Shown here piece by piece: positions 43,840-52,623 of a stretch of 64,000 bases of DNA. A model generated the notes under the pieces. The model did no database searches. It had not been told where the DNA came from and was given only the letters and a program-made list of their open reading frames with translations. The translations under genes and the position numbers were made by a program. The stretch lies in the IMG/VR virus record IMGVR_UViG_3300050132_000038, positions 154,862-218,861 of that record; one strand, written 5' to 3'. Origin of the DNA: a virus. The stretch's first letter is position 1; every line of letters starts with the position of its first letter.

Positions 43840-44961
43840 ATGGCAACTACAAAACCCACTCCCCAACAAGACGATGATCGTAGTTTCCATGTTAAATATA
43901 GGCCGGACTCGCTATCAAAAATAATCGGGCATGAGACTGCAGTTACTCGATTGCGGGGCATGCTCGAACGTCCACCCGCAGCACTTCTTATCGTGGGGCC
44001 CACCTCGGCAGGTAAGACCACCTTGGCCCGGGCATTCGCAGCGGAAGTAAACGGCCGCCCTGTGTCCTCGCAGCAAGATTACAAAGAGATCAACGCGGCA
44101 TCGACCCGTGGTATAGACGACATGCGTGAGCTTGAGAAGCTGTCCAAGTTCAAGCCAATGAACAAGAAACGCATAATCGTAATTGACGAATCGCAGGCGC
44201 TAGTAGCGAACCCTGCGGCAGCCGCTGTTTTGCTAAAGCCACTGGAAGAACCTAGCCGCGATACCATCTGGATTTTGGCGTCGATGGACCCATCAAAGTT
44301 TACGTCGGGTAATGGTAAAGCGATCTCCAACCGCTGCAAAATTATTTCTCTTGAGCCACACACCCCAAGTGATCTATTGAAGCAAGCACTGAGGATCTCT
44401 AAGGGTGAGAGCATGACTTATGTTCTCGACGAAGAGCGGGCCTTATTGAAGTCAGTAGTTAGGGCATCGGGTGGGGAGATGCGAACACTGGCTAACGTTA
44501 TGGAAAATCTATTCGACTACTATAACGGGCTAGAGAAAAAGCCGAAGATGTTGACTAAGGATCACATCACAGAAGTTCTATCATCCTCCGAATCTAGTGA
44601 TGATAAGCTAGCTGTAGATATGATGGTTGCTTTGTATAGCTTCAAGTACGCGCAGGTTCAACGTTGTTTGATTGACGTTGCCGATCCCTTTAGCTTCCTC
44701 AGAAAAATCGGATACCTATCATCCTTCCTGCTGAACAACACAGTACTAGAAGGAGCTAGACACAGTAAGGTTTGGTGGTCCCCAGCAAACAAAGAGTTGG
44801 TTAGCCGAACGAAAAGCCTTAACTTGAACCTCGGGGTTATAGCAGCAGTGAATGCCACCCTGGTTCGCGTGCAAGGTCAGGCAGCATCTTTCCAAGTACC
44901 GGCGACTGAACTCCTCTCAGCAGAGTTGTACTTTCTTATCAAGCAGCTATCAACGAAATGA
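43840..44961 (+). CDS. Sliding-clamp loader large subunit (gp44 / DnaX-like)
   Basis: 373 residues; AAA+ ATPase that opens and loads the sliding clamp encoded at 50084. It starts KYRPDSLSKIIGHE, has Walker A GPTSAGKTT (53-61), Walker B IVIDESQ (113-119), sensor 1 ILASMDPSKF and SNRCKIISL (the S-R-C arginine-finger type motif). The C-terminal collar is helical. A TTG at 43834 overlaps the preceding stop; ATG at 43840 is chosen. The next gene overlaps its stop, as gp44 and gp62 do in T4. Confidence 0.9.
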   Translation: MATTKPTPQQDDDRSFHVKYRPDSLSKIIGHETAVTRLRGMLERPPAALLIVGPTSAGKTTLARAFAAEVNGRPVSSQQDYKEINAASTRGIDDMRELEKLSKFKPMNKKRIIVIDESQALVANPAAAAVLLKPLEEPSRDTIWILASMDPSKFTSGNGKAISNRCKIISLEPHTPSDLLKQALRISKGESMTYVLDEERALLKSVVRASGGEMRTLANVMENLFDYYNGLEKKPKMLTKDHITEVLSSSESSDDKLAVDMMVALYSFKYAQVQRCLIDVADPFSFLRKIGYLSSFLLNNTVLEGARHSKVWWSPANKELVSRTKSLNLNLGVIAAVNATLVRVQGQAASFQVPATELLSAELYFLIKQLSTK

Positions 44962-45308
44962 CATCTGAAAAACTTGAGATTCTTAAGAAGCTTAGACAAT
45001 TAGAGTTCTTCATCAAGGATGGTAAATACGGTGTACGTACCTACTCCCTAAGCCCTATTCGGGTACACTCTCGGAAACTCGATAGTGTTGAAGCAGTGCT
45101 TGTCTACGCGCAGACTGTAATTAATGAGTGCGGGGGCAGGACACACGAGATCGGTAGTGTTAACGAGTTTGTGACCGCACACCTTAGTGAAGGTTCCACC
45201 TGTATTATCGAATTCCTGTGTGTGCCCGAATTGTGCGAGAAGTTCCTTCTCGAGCACGGACATGCTACTTCGTTAAGTGAACTAAGTAATCTTTTAACCT
45301 CAAAATGA
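44958..45308 (+). CDS. Hypothetical protein, possible small clamp-loader subunit by position
   Basis: 116 residues. Overlaps the clamp loader gene by ATGA, where T4 has gene 62. It is shorter than gp62 (187) and I see no diagnostic motif. Composition is alpha/beta with two cysteines near 82-95. The functional idea is from position alone. Confidence 0.5.
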   Translation: MTSEKLEILKKLRQLEFFIKDGKYGVRTYSLSPIRVHSRKLDSVEAVLVYAQTVINECGGRTHEIGSVNEFVTAHLSEGSTCIIEFLCVPELCEKFLLEHGHATSLSELSNLLTSK

Positions 45309-45315
45309 GAAAATT

Positions 45316-45693
45316 ATGGCACACGGAATGGCACTTGTAGTAAGTAGGGACCCGCTCAGCCTCATGGCGCAGCACATTATTGATTACGATCAGCCAGAGA
45401 GTACGTACAAGGGAAAGAACTGTGATGGTGCAGGCTTGTTCAGAGGGCTCCCGAGCAAGAAAACTAAGAAGCTTAGAGCCTCACTTCTGAGCAACGACCT
45501 TGACACTGAGAAATTAGACTTTTCGTTTCTAGCAGGTATCGTTACTGATAAGGGTTGGTATAAACTAGAGGACAACGGTACGCCAGATGAGGGCTACGCT
45601 CCGATCAAGAATTTAACTATTAAGAAAGCCCTGAAGATGCTGAAAGATCTTCCTACAGGTACTTTGCTGACTTCTTTTGACTGCCACTTCTAA
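45316..45693 (+). CDS. Hypothetical protein
   Basis: 125 residues, lysine-rich, no recognised family. It sits between the clamp loader unit and the Rad50-like gene with spacing of a few bases on both sides. GAGAAAATT precedes the ATG. Confidence 0.55.
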   Translation: MAHGMALVVSRDPLSLMAQHIIDYDQPESTYKGKNCDGAGLFRGLPSKKTKKLRASLLSNDLDTEKLDFSFLAGIVTDKGWYKLEDNGTPDEGYAPIKNLTIKKALKMLKDLPTGTLLTSFDCHF

Positions 45694-45698
45694 GTAAT

Positions 45699-47945
45699 AT
45701 GAACCACCTGCACAGCATTCAGCTACAAGATAGCGGCCCCTTCAAATCTGTTTCCTTCAAAATCCCCAAAGGTCTGACTACCATCTATGGCTTGAATCGT
45801 GCGGGTGGTCCTCAGTCGAAGAATAGCAACGGGGTGGGCAAGTCGTACCTCTTCTCTCAGCTATCTGAAATTATCTACGAAGACCCAATCGTAGGTACGA
45901 AGCAGGACCGAGTGAAGGAGGGGACACGAGCCTTCTCCTTCACTTCTGCCGTCAACAAGAAGAAAGTGACGGTCATTCGTTATATGAAGGGTCGGTCCGA
46001 AAAGATGAAGATCAAGGAGGACGGGGTTGATAAAGAACTCCGTACTCCTACCATTGCTAAGAACTACCTAAGAAAAGCCTGGCCGATTACTCAAGAGGAA
46101 TATAACACGTTTGTCCACCTGGATGCACGTATTCCCCACCCTCTGGTAATGGGAACCACCACCCAGCGTAAGAACTTCTTCACTTCCTTCTTTGGGTTAG
46201 ACAAACTTGATGCAGAGCGCAAGCTATTCGTCTCAGAATTAAACAAGTTGCAAAAGACGAAGGTAGCCTTCCAGGAGTTGCGTTCCCAGTATAACAAGTC
46301 GAAGGAAGACCTACTCTCCGCAGAAGACTTAGCGAAGTATAAGACTAAGGCCCAGTCATATAAGGCTAAACTCGAAGCCCTTCAAGATCAGTTCCGAGAG
46401 ATCCAGGAAACAGTTCGCCTAGTTCACTTCGCTCAGTCGGCATCCTCGCAAATTAAGGTCTTGAACGTAGCGTGTCATTCAGATATATCAGAGGATGAAT
46501 TCAACAAGGCAGTAGAGACGAACCTGTGGGAACTCAAGAAAGCTCGCAAGGACTTAGAAGACGCGGAAGCCTGGGAACAATACAAGCGTGATAACCAACA
46601 CTATGTAGAAGCCTACGAAGCTCTGTCTGAGCCAACTCGTAAAGCCATGAAGGAACACGGTAAGGAAGTACGCAAGGTAGCAGCTACTACTGCTAAAGAG
46701 CTCCGTGGAATTAAAACGGAGATGGATGAGTTGAAATCTGAGACAGAGAGTCTTGAATCTGAAATCCAGACTCTGGAGAAAGTAGAGAAACCAGAAGGTA
46801 ACGAGGAGGATGCCGCAACTAGTCTTCGTGCCTACAAACATCAGCTGGAGCACGCTGAACAATTCTCAGAAGGTAAGTGTGAGACGTGTGGTCAGGTAGT
46901 ACAGATTAAGAATCCTGCTGTTCTACGTAAACGAGTGAAAGCACTGACCCTGTTGATTGCACAGCATAAGGACTACCGGGAATACGTAAAGGCTCGCAAG
47001 TTCCAGAAGGAGTTGAAGCTCAAGATTGACGAAGCTAACACCAACTACGATGCACGTTCTGCTGACTTAGTGAAGCTCAAGCCTTGGGCTAAGATCAATG
47101 ACGAGCTGCAGAATCTGCCTAGGAAACCTAAACCCTTCGAAGGTAAGAAACTTCAAGTCGTAGTGCTAAAGCGTATGCTAGAAGAGATCCTAGAGCGTAA
47201 GCAGTTGCTTGAGTTCTGTAAGCCGCACCTTGACTCGATTATAGCATTCACCAAGCTAACCTCTAAGGACATAGAGGCGGCCAAGGCAGGTGATGATCTG
47301 CACGGCCGCATGAATCAATTACAAGAGCTGCTGTCCAAAGCACAGGCCAAGCTGGAAGTCCATCGCACGGTGGCCTCTCGTCTACTAGAAACACGAGAGC
47401 GTCTAGTTGAACTACGAGAACAGTTGAAGGATGAACCCGCGCTTAAGCACCTGGTGCAGGGATACCAGGACAAGAACCTAAAGAAGATGGCTGTCACTTC
47501 TATTAGTGCACGGTTAATGCAATTAGTAAACAAATACGCGCGTGCCATCTTCCCAGAAGATTATACATTTGAATTTCAGTGGGGCACACAGATCTCCTTA
47601 CTAGTCCATCGTAAGTATGGCAAGAAGACCCTTACCTCTGATGTACGAAAGTTAAGTGGTGCTGAGTCGAAGCTGTTTACCATCGTCTTAGTGTTAGCCT
47701 TGTTAGCCTTTGTACCGTCACACAAGAGATGCTCTGTACTGATACTTGATGAACCATCCGCCAATCTGTCCAAAGAAATGACCGAAAGCCTTCAAGCATT
47801 AGTGCCGGTACTTTTAACCCTCATACCAAGTATTGTAGTAATAACGCCGAAGTCGGATGAACTCTGGGAGGGTGCAAAGTGCTTCACTGTGGTGAAGACG
47901 AACGGTGTATCCGTAGTTAAAGAAGGTATGCCGCACATGCAGTAG
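45699..47945 (+). CDS. Rad50/SbcC-like recombination ATPase (gp46-like)
   Basis: 748 residues; SMC-family ATPase that would work with an Mre11-type nuclease (T4 gp47) in end resection for recombination-dependent replication. N-terminal Walker A GLNRAGG...NSNGVGKSY (31-50) has an 8-residue insertion that is unusual in this family. Two coiled-coil arms (about 180-390 and 410-620) flank a zinc hook CETC (394-397). Near the C-terminus come the signature KLSGAESKL and Walker B LILDEPSANLS. No Mre11-like gene is adjacent, although T4 places gp47 next to gp46. Confidence 0.88.
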   Translation: MNHLHSIQLQDSGPFKSVSFKIPKGLTTIYGLNRAGGPQSKNSNGVGKSYLFSQLSEIIYEDPIVGTKQDRVKEGTRAFSFTSAVNKKKVTVIRYMKGRSEKMKIKEDGVDKELRTPTIAKNYLRKAWPITQEEYNTFVHLDARIPHPLVMGTTTQRKNFFTSFFGLDKLDAERKLFVSELNKLQKTKVAFQELRSQYNKSKEDLLSAEDLAKYKTKAQSYKAKLEALQDQFREIQETVRLVHFAQSASSQIKVLNVACHSDISEDEFNKAVETNLWELKKARKDLEDAEAWEQYKRDNQHYVEAYEALSEPTRKAMKEHGKEVRKVAATTAKELRGIKTEMDELKSETESLESEIQTLEKVEKPEGNEEDAATSLRAYKHQLEHAEQFSEGKCETCGQVVQIKNPAVLRKRVKALTLLIAQHKDYREYVKARKFQKELKLKIDEANTNYDARSADLVKLKPWAKINDELQNLPRKPKPFEGKKLQVVVLKRMLEEILERKQLLEFCKPHLDSIIAFTKLTSKDIEAAKAGDDLHGRMNQLQELLSKAQAKLEVHRTVASRLLETRERLVELREQLKDEPALKHLVQGYQDKNLKKMAVTSISARLMQLVNKYARAIFPEDYTFEFQWGTQISLLVHRKYGKKTLTSDVRKLSGAESKLFTIVLVLALLAFVPSHKRCSVLILDEPSANLSKEMTESLQALVPVLLTLIPSIVVITPKSDELWEGAKCFTVVKTNGVSVVKEGMPHMQ

Positions 47946-48029
47946 AGTAACCCACTAACTAGAACTAGCGTTGATGACACGTAGTACAACGTATCATAGC
48001 ACCCCTAGCCTCACTGACGGAGCAACCCC

Positions 48030-48764
48030 ATGCCAATCCTACAAGCATACGGTATTATAGATTATTCACCCCTCCAAATCTCTGAGGCCCTCAAGAGTTT
48101 AAACCTTAGTCATACCCTAGAGGGAGGTACTCGGCGTCTAGTTCACGATGGTCTATGTAAGGAACAACCAGTATGGCCGGTTGTAGTTGACCGAGTTAAA
48201 AACATACACAGGGTAAATGGAGAACGTCTTGTCCTCTTCGTTACCGACTGTAGAGCTTTGCTGTCCACGACAAACCTCAGTACCTTCCTATGGCCGGATC
48301 ACCGAGGCCACTGTTTGCAAGCTTCAATTAAGAGCGCATTGATTTCAGCCCATAGAGTTAATAGCAACTGGTCTCTAGTATCCAAGGAGCCAACAACACT
48401 TGAGTTTGTGAACTCCGCTACCAAGCCAAGCTTCTTGAACCTGATCCAGACACAAATTTATCGTGTGACGCCCTACGCCCTACGGAAGGAAGTACAGCAG
48501 GTCATCATTGCCTACCTAGCTGGTATAGAGTCGTACACTGTTATGCACCGTAAACTTAAATCTTCCTTGAAACTTCAAACTCTGTACGAGCTGCTTCATC
48601 TACAGAAGGCTAAGGACTTGAGGGAGGCCGTGTTGATGGTAGGGGATGTAGAGGAGGTGGCTAAGGCTACAGGGTTTGCTCCCTTTGAGCTTCGCTATAT
48701 TCATGCGAGCTCCGCTAAGACAGCTAATGAAGCTCGGGCTGCTGGTAAGTCTAAGGGTCGATAA
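48030..48764 (+). CDS. Hypothetical protein
   Basis: 244 residues, mostly helical in the second half, with arginine/lysine-rich segments and no recognised family. It has an 84-base leader after the Rad50-like gene, which contains no gene. A GGAG lies before the ATG. It could be a recombination or replication partner because of its location. Confidence 0.55.
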   Translation: MPILQAYGIIDYSPLQISEALKSLNLSHTLEGGTRRLVHDGLCKEQPVWPVVVDRVKNIHRVNGERLVLFVTDCRALLSTTNLSTFLWPDHRGHCLQASIKSALISAHRVNSNWSLVSKEPTTLEFVNSATKPSFLNLIQTQIYRVTPYALRKEVQQVIIAYLAGIESYTVMHRKLKSSLKLQTLYELLHLQKAKDLREAVLMVGDVEEVAKATGFAPFELRYIHASSAKTANEARAAGKSKGR

Positions 48765-48768
48765 GTTC

Positions 48769-48777
48769 AATTTCATA
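48769..48777 (+). promoter_or_regulatory. Candidate promoter motif AATTTCATA
   Basis: Exact copy of the motif, 29 bases before the ATG at 48807 and immediately after the preceding stop codon. Confidence 0.45.
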
Positions 48778-48806
48778 CAGTCCCCTTAGACTAACCGAGG
48801 TTCTCA

Positions 48807-49181
48807 ATGGCTTTTATTAGACTTACCCTTTTACCGATCACCCCAAACCAACCAGAACTCCTAATGGACGTTCTTGACACCGATTTCGTTTTCTCGAACG
48901 GTCAGTTTCAACCGGTACAGGTTGCTCCTACCATTACGTTGATGGGTGTTCCGGTTAGCTACGCTATCACTCCGTTCGATACGCTGCAACAGGCCGTCGC
49001 TGTCACCAACCAACAACTCCAAGAAGTGAAGATCATCTATCGTCAACCTGTAGATACCTCTGAGTACTCTGATACCTCGGCATTAGTTGAACCCGACCCT
49101 ACTAACGGTATGGGAGTGTACGGTATTACGTTGAACGAAACACGTATCACCTTCGCCCCAGTTACTATTGCCACTTCGTGA
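48807..49181 (+). CDS. Hypothetical beta-rich protein
   Basis: 124 residues, beta-rich with many proline and threonine residues (LTLLPITPNQPELLMDVLD). No family recognised. With the next gene it forms a two-gene unit preceded by the motif otherwise seen before structural genes, so a virion role is possible. Confidence 0.55.
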   Translation: MAFIRLTLLPITPNQPELLMDVLDTDFVFSNGQFQPVQVAPTITLMGVPVSYAITPFDTLQQAVAVTNQQLQEVKIIYRQPVDTSEYSDTSALVEPDPTNGMGVYGITLNETRITFAPVTIATS

Positions 49182-49212
49182 GCTGAAGCTCCAACTTCGT
49201 AAGGACCACACA

Positions 49213-50037
49213 ATGTCGAAGATCCAATTCGGGTTGCCTTTAACGGCGCCCTCCACGCAGACCATCATTCCTATCTTGGACACCTACGGTAAAGCCTTTG
49301 GGTTCTTCCCGATCGCCTCTTTTACTTTCGAGGGGTCGGAAACTACCTACGAGCTCCCGGATGGTACAGTGGCAATCACTACCGTGACGTTGCCCCCTAA
49401 GGTCACTAACAGCTACGACATGAATCCAGTGTCCCAGTATATGGCTGCGGTGTACTCTCCATTGCAAACTCCCTTGCAGCCGTGGCTTGGCTTTAAGGAG
49501 TTCGTTAACGCCTATTCCAATCAGAGTGTTGGCTATTACTCGTGGTGGTCGATGCCTACCTCTGGGTGGCTGCAGCACTTTGGGTATGGTACGTTCATTG
49601 AAAGCCTTAAGTTCAACATGGATAAGTATGTGTATGCAGCACCTGCCGGTCAAGGAGCTCCTACTGTGACTGACGCAACAATGCGGTGGGCTACTACTAG
49701 CAACCTCGCAGCTTTCTCCTCTGGATCTTTTATTGATTTCAACTGGCTTCAGCTCTTCAATGCTACTCTACAGCAGACTCCTGGATACACCCCTGGCCAA
49801 GAAGTTATCCCTCTGTCGATCTCTACCGTTAGTAATCCAGCAGGTGGTTTCTTCAAGGCTTCAGTTGTTCAGGCTCAGGGTGCTCAGATCATTGTGCCAG
49901 GAGGTGCTGCAATGTTTGATACGGTGCGTATTCTACGCCTAGCCGATCCGACTGCTGGAACCTACTTATTCGACTTCGCGGTGTCGGACAACCTAGGCAA
50001 CACAACCCCGGTGACGCTTACCCTTACCGTAGTCTAA
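49213..50037 (+). CDS. Hypothetical protein, possibly structural
   Basis: 274 residues from the ATG at 49213 (AAGGACC upstream). Threonine-, tyrosine- and tryptophan-rich; ends in an immunoglobulin-like strand pattern (TYLFDFAVSDNLGNTTPVTL, TLTVV) as in Ig-like or BIG/PKD-type repeats found on phage virions. N-terminal two thirds show no recognised fold. A surface decoration or Ig-like virion protein is a reasonable guess. Confidence 0.55.
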   Translation: MSKIQFGLPLTAPSTQTIIPILDTYGKAFGFFPIASFTFEGSETTYELPDGTVAITTVTLPPKVTNSYDMNPVSQYMAAVYSPLQTPLQPWLGFKEFVNAYSNQSVGYYSWWSMPTSGWLQHFGYGTFIESLKFNMDKYVYAAPAGQGAPTVTDATMRWATTSNLAAFSSGSFIDFNWLQLFNATLQQTPGYTPGQEVIPLSISTVSNPAGGFFKASVVQAQGAQIIVPGGAAMFDTVRILRLADPTAGTYLFDFAVSDNLGNTTPVTLTLTVV

Positions 50038-50045
50038 TATAAGAC

Positions 50046-50053
50046 TGTAAATA
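50046..50053 (+). promoter_or_regulatory. Candidate promoter motif TGTAAATA before the sliding clamp
   Basis: Octamer 30 bases before the clamp ATG. Spacing is the same as for the copy at 43066. Confidence 0.4.
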
Positions 50054-50083
50054 TAAGATTTGAAACCCTTCCCGAGTACTACT

Positions 50084-51154
50084 ATGAACGTTACGATCTC
50101 CGCTCCAATTTTGCAGGAAGCACTTCGAGTTGCTCTCCGTCTTAGTCCGCCTGTTAGTGGTAACGTCACCATCATGGCCGACGGCGCTAAGTTGTTCCTC
50201 CACTCTGCCGGCGAGCTCTCCCGTTGTTCGATTCTCCTTCCCTGTGAAGTAAAAGGTAAAGCACTGTTTGCCATCGGCACCGAAGCCCTACGTGATGCAA
50301 CCAAGGGTCACGATGAACTGTCCATGACCTATGATAAGACGATGTTGAATGTTAAGAGTGGTCGTTACTCGGCATCTCTTACCACTGTTGACGCGATTGC
50401 TATGGAAGAGCAGGCTGAGGAGAAGGGTCAAGTATGGAAACTAACTGTTGACCAAGCTCAATGGTTGAAGACCGCAGTGTCTCAAGTACAGTTGAAGCCT
50501 ACAGCTAACATCACAGCATTCATGCCGGTCTCTGTTAAACTCAGCGATAAGGGAGCATTCGTTTCCTGTTACGATAACCAGCACATGGCATTCATCAATG
50601 ATAAGGAAGTCAAAGGCGACTTGGACGTCACGCTCCCTATCGAGACCCTAAATGCGGTGTTGGATACGTTCAATAAGCTGCCCTTCAAGATGACGGTCAC
50701 CCAGTCGTCGCTCTTGGTAAAGAATAAAATCGTGGACGTTACGCTTTCCTTACCTTCCACTGAGGACGATGCACAGATTGGAACCTCAGCCGTTATGGGT
50801 AAAGCTAAGGAAGCGTTGAAGGCCGATGGTACGCAGATCGAAGTTGCTAAGTCTGACGTTACCGCCTTCTTGGAAAACGCACGGTCGGTGTCCACCAAGG
50901 AACGTTCGGAAGTTCTGATTACTACTGAACCAGGTAAACTGAATCTGGTAGTCAAGACGACTAACGGTACAGCCAAGTCCACTATCAAAGCAGCGGTGAA
51001 GTCGAAACAATCGTTCGCTATTGATTATGAATTTTTGAGTGAGGCCGTATCGAAGTGCCCTGAGTCAGTTGTATTCAAGGTGGTATCGGAAGCGTTCGCA
51101 TGTTTCAGTACTAAAACTTCCCATGTTTTGGTTGCCCTTAATCAGCAGAGCTAG
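50084..51154 (+). CDS. Sliding clamp (beta-clamp, DnaN-like)
   Basis: 356 residues; ring that tethers the polymerase to DNA. The size and threefold beta-alpha-beta pattern (about 120 residues per domain) fit the bacterial beta-clamp, not T4 gp45 (228 residues). The first domain begins MNVTISAPILQEALRVALRL with GNVTIMADGAKLFLHSAG; the last ends ESVVFKVVSEAFACFSTKTS and VLVALNQQS, in place of the usual L-P-M-R. The lost L-P-M-R-type end is unusual for DnaN. A TTG upstream at 50060 is in frame but has no RBS; ATG 50084 is used. Clamp loader is at 43840. Confidence 0.75.
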   Translation: MNVTISAPILQEALRVALRLSPPVSGNVTIMADGAKLFLHSAGELSRCSILLPCEVKGKALFAIGTEALRDATKGHDELSMTYDKTMLNVKSGRYSASLTTVDAIAMEEQAEEKGQVWKLTVDQAQWLKTAVSQVQLKPTANITAFMPVSVKLSDKGAFVSCYDNQHMAFINDKEVKGDLDVTLPIETLNAVLDTFNKLPFKMTVTQSSLLVKNKIVDVTLSLPSTEDDAQIGTSAVMGKAKEALKADGTQIEVAKSDVTAFLENARSVSTKERSEVLITTEPGKLNLVVKTTNGTAKSTIKAAVKSKQSFAIDYEFLSEAVSKCPESVVFKVVSEAFACFSTKTSHVLVALNQQS

Positions 51155-51163
51155 GAGTAAGTA

Positions 51164-51616
51164 ATGGGCCTCTTCGACAAGCTAATAGAAAAGCAAGGAG
51201 GGGCTATTACCAAAGCCCCTCCGGTTCCCGACGTAGAGGATTTCATCGTTAAGCTGGACAGTGATCCGCACTTCTTCTATACTACCGAAGCAGGCTGTAC
51301 CCTGTATCTCCAGAAGGTGAAGCAGGGTACAGTTCTCCAGGTGGGACCTAGGATCCCGATCCTCTGCTTATTCAAAGCACATTGGCTAATGCTTGACGGG
51401 CAGAAGGTAGGCTACGTATTCGACTCCGAGTTTCAAGTCTCAAATAAGGGTGGGTACATAATGGCCTACCTCGAGAAGGGTGTTGGTAAGGCTTCGACTG
51501 TAGAGGTCTTGGTTAAGACTGATACGCTCGTGATTTACTCGTTCCCGAACCGTGGGACTTTAATCGTGAGTCCTCATATAGGAGAGGATATGAAAAGTGT
51601 CTTGGACGAACAATAA
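51164..51616 (+). CDS. Hypothetical protein
   Basis: 150 residues, beta-rich. Opens MGLFDKLIEKQGGAITK, recalling MGMFD-type small phage proteins. No family recognised. AGGAG precedes the ATG; overlaps the next gene at TAATG. Confidence 0.55.
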   Translation: MGLFDKLIEKQGGAITKAPPVPDVEDFIVKLDSDPHFFYTTEAGCTLYLQKVKQGTVLQVGPRIPILCLFKAHWLMLDGQKVGYVFDSEFQVSNKGGYIMAYLEKGVGKASTVEVLVKTDTLVIYSFPNRGTLIVSPHIGEDMKSVLDEQ

Positions 51617-52167
51617 TGGCTAGAGCACCGAAGGAAGAATTTAGCGTTGATAATCTGCTTAAGACAATTCGCGCTGATCCAAAATATAAGAAGTTCAAGT
51701 TGGTTGTTCAGCGAGCAAGCGAACGTCTAAAGATTGAGAATGATCGCAACGAGGCACTAGCCCTACACTTGGCCAGAACCTCAGGCACACTGTACGGCAA
51801 GAAGCAGTATAGCGCACGTTCCCTACTCGAAGCAGAAGCTAACGACATGGCAGCACGGAGCCGTTGGGTACACATTCGGGTGCAGGCTTCAATTCATTTG
51901 AATCTGTTAGATGAAGCCTGTGACGCGATCAAGCGGCATATCTTTACTCAGTACTACGACGAACTTCGAGGCTTCTCTAACGAGCAACAACGAAAGGCTT
52001 TGGTAGAACGAGTTCAGGGTGTGGCAATGGACTTGATTACGGACGGTAAGTCCCTACTGGAAATGCTGGACCAGTTGATAAAAGATGTGGACCAGTCGAA
52101 CTTTAGCATGGGCCGCATGGTAGACTTGCTTGAACTAGTAATGAATGCAAAAGGAAAAACCTTATGA
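51616..52167 (+). CDS. Hypothetical helical protein
   Basis: 183 residues, all-helical and charged, with many arginine and glutamate pairs. No family recognised. Start overlaps the preceding stop (TAATG). Placement between the sliding clamp and a helicase suggests a replication or recombination factor, but nothing more specific is visible. Confidence 0.55.
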   Translation: MARAPKEEFSVDNLLKTIRADPKYKKFKLVVQRASERLKIENDRNEALALHLARTSGTLYGKKQYSARSLLEAEANDMAARSRWVHIRVQASIHLNLLDEACDAIKRHIFTQYYDELRGFSNEQQRKALVERVQGVAMDLITDGKSLLEMLDQLIKDVDQSNFSMGRMVDLLELVMNAKGKTL

Positions 52168-52586
52168 CGTACCTCACAGTAGACGCACGGCCCAACCAGT
52201 CATTAGTTATGCTGGTGGATGATACCGACTGGAACATTCTGTGTGCTACCCAAACAGATAACCGTGGGGCAGCTACTACCTATGTTAGTTCTGCTGCTAC
52301 CTACACAGATTTTCTACAGATCTTGAGTTTCATGCAGACCCAGAACCTGGCGAAGTCAATCGTACTTACTAATCAGGTGGCGCTATCTGTACTCCCATTG
52401 ATTGCACAGACCTACACTAACAGCGCGGTGCCTGCCGGAATGCACTTCACGTTGAAGGCTTCGGTCAATGGTTACAATGGGAATGCAAATGTAAATAGCT
52501 ACAATGCAAGTGACGCAGCACTGAAGAGCTTGGATATTAGTTCCCTGGCTAATGCCAATAGCCTCACACTAACGATCACTCCCTGA
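52164..52586 (+). CDS. Hypothetical protein
   Basis: 140 residues, beta-rich with asparagine repeats (NGYNGNANVNSYNAS). No family recognised. Overlaps the preceding gene by ATGA. The composition is more like a virion protein than an enzyme. Confidence 0.5.
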   Translation: MTYLTVDARPNQSLVMLVDDTDWNILCATQTDNRGAATTYVSSAATYTDFLQILSFMQTQNLAKSIVLTNQVALSVLPLIAQTYTNSAVPAGMHFTLKASVNGYNGNANVNSYNASDAALKSLDISSLANANSLTLTITP

Positions 52587-52623
52587 TCGCTTCTTAGCTT
52601 CACTGACTTACATCGAGTACACT

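Noticed and set aside
52490-52497. TGTAAATA inside the gene at 52164
   Set aside because: Coding context (asparagine-valine-asparagine-serine) and about 125 bases from the next start; chance occurrence.
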